From NCBI GenBank assembly GCA_947034895.1, contig OX344763.1, positions 20,863,001-20,927,000 of the forward strand: a stretch of DNA of 64,000 bases. The letters run 5' to 3'. This document shows positions 55,420-64,000 of this stretch, piece after piece; positions within the stretch are counted from its first letter, which is position 1; every line of letters begins with the position of its first letter. The position numbers and the translations under genes were made by a program. The DNA comes from Rhytidiadelphus loreus (Eukaryota > Streptophyta > Bryopsida > Hypnales > Hylocomiaceae). The notes under the pieces were generated by a model, which did not search any database, was not told the DNA's origin, and worked only from the letters and a program-made list of their open reading frames with translations.

Positions 55420-55890
55420 GAAATTGTAAAACAAACGAAATGTACATATTACTAACATTTTGAACTCTTGAGTCTTGAATCCTAGAAAAGGGTCTAGATC
55501 AATAATATTGAAATGTACAAATCAATGAGATTGGAAATTCAAATTCTACATATTAGTTAGATATGAACCTCCAAAATCTATGAATTATTTTAATTGTGTG
55601 CACTAAAATCTACATTAAATTTAGATGTTAGAGGCATAAATCTACATTCTAGAATATTGAATTTCATAAATTGAATTGATTTGGAGTCGGAGACATCTTC
55701 AAATAACACTGGAAAATGCACAAATTGCCCCTTCAATAGAATTGCATGTCTCACATTTCCTTGCGATGACCACATTCCCTGTTTATAGAAAAAAGAAGTA
55801 AAAAGTGGATTGTCACAAGGGATTTCCATTACAATGTCTATAGGGGACTTTGAAAATGTTTGTTGTATATTTGCAAATTTTTGTGTGAAA
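55420..55890. other. AT-rich intergenic stretch before unit 5
   Basis: Mostly no recognisable content. The last part ('ttgcaaatttttgtgtgaaa') rejoins the leader homology and carries the CACTA target. Confidence 0.35.
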
Positions 55891-56111
55891 CACTACAAGA
55901 GAAAGGGGTGTTTTAAGCAAGGTTTTAAGTATAGTCCTAGACACATGATATTAAGTAATGACCTATAAGTCAAATTTCAGCAAAAAATGACCTAAACACA
56001 TGTCTTTTTAGTCATTTTTTGCTGAAATTTGACTTAAAGGTCATTACTTAATATCTTGTGTCTAGGACTATACTTAAAACCCTACTTAAAACACCCCTTT
56101 CTCTTGTAGTG
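55891..56111. mobile_element. CACTA-type MITE, second family
   Basis: 221 bp, from CACTACAAGAGAAAGGGGTG to its inverted copy, with arms of about 100 bp. The 3-bp duplication AAA (55888-55890 and 56112-56114) fits. The empty site is in unit 2 at about 8232-8262. Confidence 0.85.
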
Positions 56112-56941
56112 AAAAATGAGATAATTATTGAATGTTGTTTGACCATTCATACACCACATTTTGGTTCCTATAACCTATTGACCTTACATGTTCACCACAC
56201 AGAGTTATCAAAGTATCAACATGCATTACCAACTTTGCTTAAATATAAACCATCAATAAAGGGAGTCATTGGGACTTGGAATAAGCCAAGGGTTAAATAT
56301 CATCACTTGAATCCACTATTGGAGTTTGCATTGGAGTGCTCATTGAATTTTTTGCAACATGTGTATGTGCTTGATTTCTGAGTATGTGACTACAGCCCTA
56401 TGGTCAATAACTAGAGCTCTACTAAGATAAACCTTGCAGGTGAATACTATACTTCTCCAGTTCTACATCCAAACACTAGGGACTTTTTTGCATTTCCTTG
56501 TCTTACTTTCTCCTGTGTAGGTGGCAATCTTGTGATTTTTCCAGTATGTGTATAGAGGAGAAAGTCACTAGATTGTCACATACACGGGTGAAAGTGAAAG
56601 AGGGAAACAAAAAAAAGACCCAAGTGAAGTACTCTCCTTTCACTTCAAGAATCAACACACTAGCTCATTTTACATCTAAACACGCATAAATAAGCAATTG
56701 AAAATTCATTGGTACCTATTATACAATGGCCTGATTTTTTGTTGAATTTTGTTGGAAGTCAAAACAATGCGCTCAATTCCCTTCTTATGCATTTGGGGGA
56801 TACCATACAAATTAACTAGGAATTTTCAAATTGCTAGACACACACCTATCCAAAATCGCTCTTAGGAATAGAGGCAACACAATTGAAGCTACCATATGTA
56901 GGAGTCGATTTCAAAAAGGGTCCAAACTAGATGCAGGCCCT
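56112..56941. repeat. Unit-5 leader
   Basis: Leader homology ('tgagataattattgaat', 'caccacattttgg', 'gatccaaactag'-like) with an extra stretch at about 56470-56620. No supported gene. Confidence 0.6.
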
Positions 56942-57880
56942 TTAACCCCTAAAGTCCCATTGTCTCTTCAGGGAACAATTTGGAATTCAGGCAAGTTTCT
57001 ATTGGCTGAAATTTTACCCTAATTTTTTTAAACTTTTAAAAAAAATAGAAAATCTGATAAGCTTTGTGAGAATAATTTTTTTATTTCAATCGGTGCCCGG
57101 AAGCAAAAGTTATACCACAAGAAGCCTAGGAACTAAACTCGGCGGGTAGCACAAAAAATATTGCAAAAATTCAAAATAAATTTTTTAAAATTTTTTTTCT
57201 CAAAGATTATGTTTTTTTCTACATCTGAAGCTTTTATTCATTCCATTTTGATTAGTGATGTGAAAGTTATGAACAATCTTATTTTTTGAGCAATCTAAGC
57301 ATCTTTTTGAAAAAATAACTTGTAGGATTCATTTTAGAATGCAATTTTCAAATTTTTTCAAATTTTTTTATTTGAGAAGGTTAAGTTTGCTTACTAGAAT
57401 AATCTCATTGTTGGGATTATTGTATTTCAATCCCATCTAAGAGCTATTAACAATTTAGTTTTTCTTTCAATCTGGACCTACTTCTACTTGACAATTTTTT
57501 GAAGTATGACAATCAAGTTGTTATTTTTGAATTTTTTTTCCTAGACTCCCAACTCAATTCTTCAACACAATAAATTTTTAATTCAAATTCCATAGTGCAC
57601 ATTTTTTCCACAAATAGCAATCAAAGTCATCTAAAATTGCAATCTGACTAGTGTTAAAAAAAACTTGTTTTTTAAACTTTGAATGCTCCTATCTCTCAAT
57701 CTGTATGGTCAAACTTCATGAAATTTTACCACATAATCTCAAACAAGTAAATTTCAAGATCCTACGGCTTAATTCCAAAAAAAGTATTTTTTTCTTTCTT
57801 TTCTATTGGACAAATGCAGTAGAAATGACAGTTTTGAATAGTTTTTGACAGAACAATGACCTTACAACTTTAGGGGTTAA
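56942..57880. mobile_element. TTAA element (T2 family), 0.94 kb
   Basis: TTAACCCCTAAAG at the left and CTTTAGGGGTTAA at the right. It occupies exactly the TTAA used by the smaller element in unit 4. The interior matches 7250-8058. Noncoding. Confidence 0.75.
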
Positions 57881-58681
57881 TTAGACTCAGTCTTTCCCCT
57901 TCATCCAAATCCAGTCAATTTTTTAAAACTGAATACATGAGTTGCAAGGAGTGGCATGATTATACGTTATTCTTGTCAATGAGCTCTGCTGTGCGAGGAA
58001 GCTGCTGCCAAACAAAAACTTCATTAATTTATATCTCATGTTGAGATGACATGTTGCTCGCTCTTATTATAGGAGGGGGCTGCAGAATCGCTCAATCATT
58101 TACAGTAGCCCCTACAAATGCTGTGAAAATGGTGCAGAAGCAGTTTTGTATGATGTAGATTTTTTATGTTGAGAACCACCCATCCAAAGTGGTTCATTCT
58201 AGAATAATTTTAGGGTGGAAAAAGTGATTGTACTGTATAGTATTTAGTAATGAATGAATGATGATGTACCTCATACTGAAAGTGAAGTGTAGTTAATGAG
58301 ATGCAGTAATTTTTAATTGTAAGTTGGAACTAAATTGAATTAAGATGTGTTTTCCATGATTTAGAGAGCGCCATGAATACTTTAAGTTGTCATTTGATCC
58401 ATTCACTGGCATTTTTGTATTCTTTATAGCTGCCATCTATGTGCGTAATGAGCGACTAATGCACTTTTGCCTTAGAAAAATCGCCAAAAATTTATTTTTA
58501 TTGCGGGTTTTCTGATTAAAAAAAATGGAATAACAGCTCCTCTTCTTTCTCTACCATGAAAAAAAAATTACATACTTTTGGTTTCACCGGCTTCTAGAAA
58601 CAGGCCTACATTTCCTTATATGCACCATTACTGAGCCTTCTACCTTACCACAAAGGAACGAAAGTCGCCTCCACCTGCGCA

Positions 58682-58895
58682 GGGAGAATTGACCCCCTCA
58701 TTGCCCCGGTCAACATTGGTTTGAAAAAAAAGGCCCTATGTTGTGCCAATTTTTTGGTAATTCTTGGATCTCCCCAGAGTAATTCAGGGCCTCTGATTGC
58801 AAATATGAATTCAGAATTTCAAAAGAAAATTAAGCCTTGCAAATAAAAAATTCCAGGGTTTGCCCTGGAGGGGCAATGAGGGGGTCAATTCACCC
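58682..58895. mobile_element. MITE with GAATTGACCCCCTCATTGCC ends
   Basis: Inverted termini of about 27 bp with one mismatch. 'cctccacctgcgca' is present on both sides (58668-58681 and 58901-58914) but only once in GLP6, so it is a target duplication or close to one. Noncoding. Confidence 0.7.
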
Positions 58896-59065
58896 TGGCC
58901 CCTCCACCTGCGCAACTCATCTCCACAGAATCTTCCCGGACTCCAGTTTCCACTCGAAAGTAGTTCGCATTCAATTGCAATTCTATCTGCGTGCATTAAT
59001 TATCAACTCGCCTGCCCGCCGCTAAAGATTTCCTTTCCATGTCCGACCATGTGTGAATTAAGTCA

Positions 59066-59286
59066 AACGGATGTTTCGTTAAAATGGCGGTATTCTTAAA
59101 CCATTTTTTCATTCATTTTTCTAGGACAGGTATAGATTTCAGACCACATGGTCTAAAGTCTAGGACTAGTTTACATGTCAAATTACATGGTCTAAAATCT
59201 AGGACTGGTTTACATTTTAGACCACATGGTCTGAACTTAAAAGTGCCAAGTTTGTAGAATATTGTCATTTTAACGAAATATCCATT
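59066..59286. mobile_element. MITE with TTTCGTTAAAATGRCRRTATTC ends
   Basis: 221 bp, inverted termini of about 30 bp, flanked by GTCA (59062-59065 and 59287-59290). GLP6 has the uninterrupted sequence at about 50152. Internal 'accacatggtct' repeats. Related termini bound 21646-23290, and a fragment lies at about 61085-61320. Confidence 0.75.
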
Positions 59287-59762
59287 GTCACCAATCCAAC
59301 GGAACCCATGAATCTGCTTTTTGCGAACGATCGAGTAGCCAGCACCTGACTGCTCATTCAATTTCGGTGCAGCTGAACGGATGTCTGAGATCATGCTCCA
59401 CTTCCAAACACTATTCTGGAAGGCTCCTGGTAGATTTGGGTCAGACTCTGTGTAGAGAAGTCATGAAGAATCAGATCGAACATGCGAGGTACGTACTTCG
59501 CAGTCCTCGCGGGCCACGAAGAGTGTATGTACAAATGGCTCAACAGTGCGGGATTCAATTTCACACTCAAGCATCACCATTGAAAACTCAAACATAAATC
59601 TATCTTCACAGTCACACCCGGTTACCAGCCTTGCCTGGCTTTGAAGTCTCGTCAATTGGCTTGCTAGTACGTCTTCACCAATTCCCTTGCTAGCTAGCTA
59701 CTCTACGGCAATTCACTTTGCAATCAATCATTGCTTACAAGTTGAGTAGGTTGATTGTAGCA

Positions 59763-60330
59763 ATGGCCGGCTCGAAAAGAGGAAGCGCCATGACTTTTGT
59801 TATTGCCTGCTGTGCAATAATGCTGGTCTTCGGCACCGTCAAAGCCGCCGACCCCGACCCGTTGCAAGACTTCTGCGTCGCCGATCTATCGCCCACTGCG
59901 CCTCTCGTCAACGGAGTCGCCTGCAGACCGAGAAGTAGCGTCTCCGCGAAAGACTTCGTGTTCTAGGGATTCCGAGCGCCAGGCTCCGACGTGAAGCTGG
60001 CGCCCACCGGGGCCGTCGCGGCGCTGACCACCCCCGTGGAGTTCCCGGGACTCAACACGCAGGGAGTCACGCATGCACGACTGGACTTCGACATAGGCGG
60101 CGTGGTGCCGCTGCACACGCACCCGCGCGCCACCGAGACGCTGTTGGTGTTGAAGGGTCGCATCTACACCGGCTTCGTGAGCGACGACAACGTGCTGTAC
60201 GCGTCCACGCTGGAGAAGGGCGACGTGATCGTGTTTCCGCGCGCGATGATGCACTTCCAGCTGAACGTGCAGTGGGCAACGAGCGCGCCATCACGGCGAT
60301 GGTGATGTTGGGTTTGAAGATTTGTTTGCC
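59763..60330 (+). pseudogene. GLP8, broken germin-like gene with fold-back end
   Basis: Starts MAGSKRGSAMTF with an intact signal peptide and Cys38/Cys54. A TAG at 59964-59966 replaces the Ser codon of the FSGF motif. Germin box 1 and box 2 persist downstream in frame. A 5-base insertion at 60270-60274 then shifts the frame. At 60290-60295 ('atcacg') the sequence switches to the reverse complement of the germin 3' coding region (to 60330), and then enters B-type flank. The C-terminal 50 residues are lost. It resembles GLP7 (LAPTGAV), so it is an old copy. Confidence 0.88.
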
Positions 60331-60735
60331 AAATTTGGACGATTCGGGGCGCAAAGATGCTGACATTTATAATTTAGCTGCGCAGAGCTCTTCAATTTGG
60401 ACTCCTATACGTTTACGTTTACAGTCCACGTCCCCGGAAATTTTTCAAAGTCGTGGAATTCTGCCGATTCTATTGATTTCACGAACTTGACGTTCATACA
60501 TACTAGCTTTGATTTCCGAATTAGGTGCTTTGATTGATCACTAGCTAGCCAGGTGCCTGCCAGTTTATGAGCTTCCAACTTGAATCTCGTAGCCTCCGAA
60601 TGTGCTTGAATGATCAAAATGCGGGAATCGTGACAGTCATGACTTGTGGAAAACTTAGTATATTATTGGCCTGATGAGAACAACTTCCTCCTGTTGATAA
60701 GCTCATGGAAAGGGATGTATTCCTGCAGGTAAAAG
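60331..60735 (+). repeat. B-type flank of GLP8
   Basis: Matches 28490-28870 next to GLP4 in the same orientation and the reverse complement of 18050-18410 and 52130-52380. GLP8 therefore has the P1 plus B-flank arrangement of GLP4. No gene. Confidence 0.7.
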
Positions 60736-62640
60736 AAAAAGAAAAGACATGCTTGTGTTTGATCCACGTATGATCTTTCAAGTCCAGTTTCTTTAGTCCA
60801 GTTTCTTTAGATGGGGAATATTATTATGGGCATCAAACTAGGTGCTGGATTGGAGAAGAAGTCTCTTCTATCTCTTCTTTTAAGAGAATTTTTAATTCAA
60901 CATTTGAAAACTAATTATTGCACTGGACGTAAAAACAGTACCACCAAGTAGATTTTCAAATGGTAGTTCATAGATTGTGTTGTATCTCCACCTTTGTACA
61001 CATATTGGTCACATATGATTGAACACTATTTTTTTAGTCTCTGGATACTATCGAAATCTAAATTGGCAATTTTGTATTCCATTGGCAATCTAAAATGGCG
61101 GTATTCCATTGGCATTTGTACATGAAGAAACAGAGATTGAAATGTATTGAGGCACCTATTCATCTCATATTAAGCATCCATTGTGTCCCATGCATGCCCA
61201 AATCACTACTCATTTATGTATGGCATTGCCCCCACCATCGTCTTCCACAAGATCTCATGCCCTAGTTGGTCCCTTGAACCGTCATTTTAATGGAACACCA
61301 CCATTTTAACGAAATTGCCCATCTAACTATTTTGGAAATACTAAATACTAATGGAGTTGGCTCCTCATTCAACAACAAAATTTAAGATTTTGTGGAAAAA
61401 GTTGTGACTTTTATCAATTTGAGTTCATATAAGTTTGTTAGCTATTATGAGAAAACCCCACGGATCTTTACTAGACAAGTCAATGATTGAACCTCTTATT
61501 TTTTCTATCTTCACTAGACATTACTCTTATTCATTTCAATATGCCTAGTTAGCTGTCTGGTTTATTGCAAGTGTCCGTTCATTGGCATGTGTTCAATACG
61601 TTGGAGTTCCACTGACAATACAATTTGTGTTAGTCTCACATGTTCTTTTCCTTTTTTCTTTTTCCTTTTTTTGGAGCCATTTCAGTTCAATGAACCGAAG
61701 CCTTCGTGTTGCACAGTACTTTCATGTTCCAAAGGGATCTACATAAATTCCTTCAATAAAGCTTTTACTCCTACAAAACCTACTAGTACCATCAGCTTCT
61801 GATTTTTAAATGTAATAAAACAGCCAGTAACTTAAGTCTTGGAAATACCTTAGAATATCCAGTTCAAATTCAAAACGCCAGCTCCACTGCAGTTTCCATT
61901 AAAAAAGAAAAAGAAAAAGAAGACATGCTTGAAAAAGAAAAAAATGTACAACTTTTGACTGGGCCGACCGCCTTGGTTAATGGACACGTGCTCGTTTTCA
62001 AGTGAGTCCACTTGTACCACGAGCATTTGCACTTCTTCTCTTTTAACGTCATTTTTCACAAGTAAGGTACATTGAAAATGGAAAAAACGACAAAATGGAG
62101 AAATTCAAAAATGCTAAGATAACTAAAGATCCCTTTCCTTTTGCAATGAAATTCCGTTTCATTTGTTTCAAAAAATAAAAATAAAGTGGGAAAATCTAAC
62201 TACTTGATTTCTTCTTGATCATGTATATCCCCCAAAACTGTCATTAATAAGCTTATTTGTACGTGGAATTTGACAGAAGTAACTATTAGGGGAGGGAGGG
62301 GGGGGGGGGTACATTAATGAAAAGAATTTCACTCATTGGCTACAGTAAATAACTTTGCAACGGGTCGTGACTTACTCCTCAGATGGGTATTTGACACGTG
62401 CTGCTTTGAGAGGGAGCCCACTTGGAACATGATTGAACTTGCTCACCATCGCCCGTTATCATCATTTTTTTCAGAAATTCCTGAAATGGAAAAAACATGA
62501 ATCATCATGATTTGAAAGACTTCAAATAAAAAAGGCTTCAGTGGGTAGTAAATCAGCTCAAAATGACCCTGGAATTTAACCCCAAAATGACCTTGGAATT
62601 TCCTAAGCTTCTAGGAATTTGTTCTAAATTGGAAAAAAAA
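60736..62640. other. AT-rich intergenic region
   Basis: No gene recognised. 61085-61320 has MITE-like ends ('aaaatggcggtattcc' and 'ccattttaacgaaatt') related to 59066-59286. A duplicated 'gaaaaagaaaaagaaga' occurs near 60728 and 61905. A run of G lies at 62297-62310. Confidence 0.4.
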
Positions 62641-62659
62641 AAAATTTTGATAAGTTGTA

Positions 62660-63655
62660 TCATATTTTCTTGAATTGTAACCGTATAAAATCAATCTAGA
62701 CATGTTAGAGATCACATTAGAAAAGAAAACACAACAATATCTCTTATGGATTGAAAGATTATAGTGTTTGATCATGAGGGTGTTAAAACTGTGAAAGTGA
62801 TTTGCAGTCTTTCAATCCTCTTTTCACATGTCAAATCTAAAAAGTTGGGCACCAAAAAAATATAAGGTTAAAGGGCTTAACATGCATAACCCCAATCAAT
62901 TTATGACTTCTCAAAATATACTCTACAATTTTTTTAAATGAATTTCTAATGTGATTTTTTCTTAAAGATCTAGTATATTTGAGGCTCATTCCCAAGAGCC
63001 CTCAACACTACAAAAAGTCAAGATTGCAATGGACACCCGTGCACAAAATCTTGAATAGAAAAATCATAATCAATCATTTTCAAAATCAGATTTTTGAAGC
63101 TAAAACTAAACTTCAAAAAGATTTTTCCAAAAATATAAACTACTAAAAATATTAATTTAGTAAGATTTTATTTAACTTCAAAATTTGGTCAAGGACACAT
63201 TCTGTCCTCAAGGTCATTTAGGGGTCATTTAGGGGACACATTCTGTGCAGTAAATAAGTTATGCTTTTTCTTTTAAACCTACTTATTGCAGTGATGGGTA
63301 CTGTCGGTATTTGAATACTTACCCCATTTTGGAGGGGACTGTAAGTTCCACGCGGTGTCAGTCCATCAGCTCTAATTTCATGCTTTGCAGGCGTACTTCA
63401 TTAGTTCATAATGCTTGTGAGCTCGTTTGTCACTTATACAGTGGGAACATCTCCAACCTTTCTCGGTAAGCAGGCAGGGCCTAGCGTCCAGCGTGCCCTC
63501 TGTTGTTTTGGCCCCTAACGTGAAGCCATTTAAGGTACCAAACTGACACTTTTTGCTATTGTGCCTAGTTACTATTATTAGACTGATTCAATTTTTTCAT
63601 ATATTCTTGTTGGCAAGTGAAAGGAGGTTTCAACACATCTAAGAATGAGACATTT
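62660..63655 (+). repeat. Dispersed repeat also inside giant element
   Basis: Collinear with 40140-41345 but without the TTAA insertion. Either a free copy of the repeat or the edge of another large element beyond the window. Confidence 0.55.
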
Positions 63656-64000
63656 GAATAGAGTATGCAGAAGTTGTAGAGGAATAGAGGTTGGTTCTAA
63701 AATGGCTTCTTTCACATATATAGGAAAATAATTGATTGTGGAGATGTATACAAAGTGACAAAGTGAAGATGATGTTTAGGGTCAATGGCACATTTTTGGA
63801 GGTCCACCTCAGACTCAATATGTTATCCGCCCCTATAAAAAAAACTTCTCTACGCACCATTCCCATGTGTCCAACTACATCAGGAACTTCAGGGCTAGTG
63901 AATGGGGTGCCATATTGTTATCAAAACTACATATTGTTAAGTTGATGTGGGGAATAATGTTAGAGTCATGTCATGTTGACTGGAGATACGTTAATGCAAA
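63656..64000. other. AT-rich end of window
   Basis: No supported feature; two short opposed ORFs (63639-63945) lack recognisable motifs. Confidence 0.3.

Larger units (their letters stand above)
57881..59762 (+). promoter_or_regulatory. P1 promoter of GLP8, broken by insertions
   Basis: P1 homology runs 57881-58067, 58650-58681, 58901-59065 and 59287-59762. The TATA box is TACAAAT (59530-59536), one change from TATAAAT. Three blocks interrupt it: about 58068-58650 (unidentified) and MITEs at 58682-58895 and 59066-59286. It is probably a dead promoter. Confidence 0.6.

Noticed and set aside
63290..63540. Possible small structured RNA in the GC-richer stretch near the window end
   Set aside because: No match to tRNA, U-snRNA or rRNA landmarks that I could recognise.

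Overview
The window is nuclear DNA of a land plant. The evidence is a tandem family of intronless germin-like protein (GLP) genes with plant signal peptides and TATA boxes, a plant-type Ty1/copia retrotransposon, a fragment resembling a chloroplast PGRL-family gene, and dense MITEs in AT-rich intergenic DNA. A transposase-like gene of the DUF7869 type and the gene-poor, repeat-rich texture would suit a non-seed plant (moss, liverwort, lycophyte or fern), but I cannot name the species. No bacterial features, tRNA, rRNA or CRISPR were seen.

Layout. The backbone is a segmentally duplicated GLP array of about five units. Each unit has an AT-rich leader of 1-2 kb or more, a plus-strand GLP with promoter type P1, a 1.5-2.2 kb spacer, and a convergent minus-strand GLP with promoter type P2. 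Unit 1 (1-4245) keeps only GLP1; a frameshifted PGRL-like fragment sits where its partner should be. Unit 2 (about 4246-20470) has GLP2/GLP3. Unit 3 (about 20811-32420) has GLP4/GLP5. Unit 4 (about 47360-53770) has GLP6/GLP7. Unit 5 (about 55420-60730) has only GLP8, a pseudogene ending in a fold-back junction. Seven GLPs look intact (226 codons, germin boxes 1 and 2, metal ligands present). Coding parts are GC-rich and nearly identical while flanks have diverged, which suggests gene conversion. In the GLP4/GLP5 pair the spacer is flipped relative to the promoters.

Mobile DNA. Two copia copies of one family (10364-15363, nearly complete; 23748-26591, internally deleted) inserted independently in the P1 upstream regions of GLP2 and GLP4. 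Many MITE-like elements can be delimited because paralogous units supply empty sites. They include CACTA-type elements, a family with TTAA target sites, and several foldback families, some nested.

The most unusual object is a 14.9 kb element at about 32447-47355. It is bounded by a perfect 27-bp terminal inverted repeat, has a 6-7 bp target duplication, and sits inside one of the TTAA elements, whose uninterrupted relative lies at 5222-6421. It carries two long convergent coding frames: a DUF7869-like transposase candidate (minus, 1056 codons) and an unrecognised 1536-codon frame (plus) with a zinc-ribbon-like Cys pattern and acidic tails. Both frames stay open over kilobases and are broken only by isolated TAG or TGA codons (two and four respectively), with no frameshift seen. 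This looks like a recently silenced giant DNA transposon whose cargo I could not assign to a known family.
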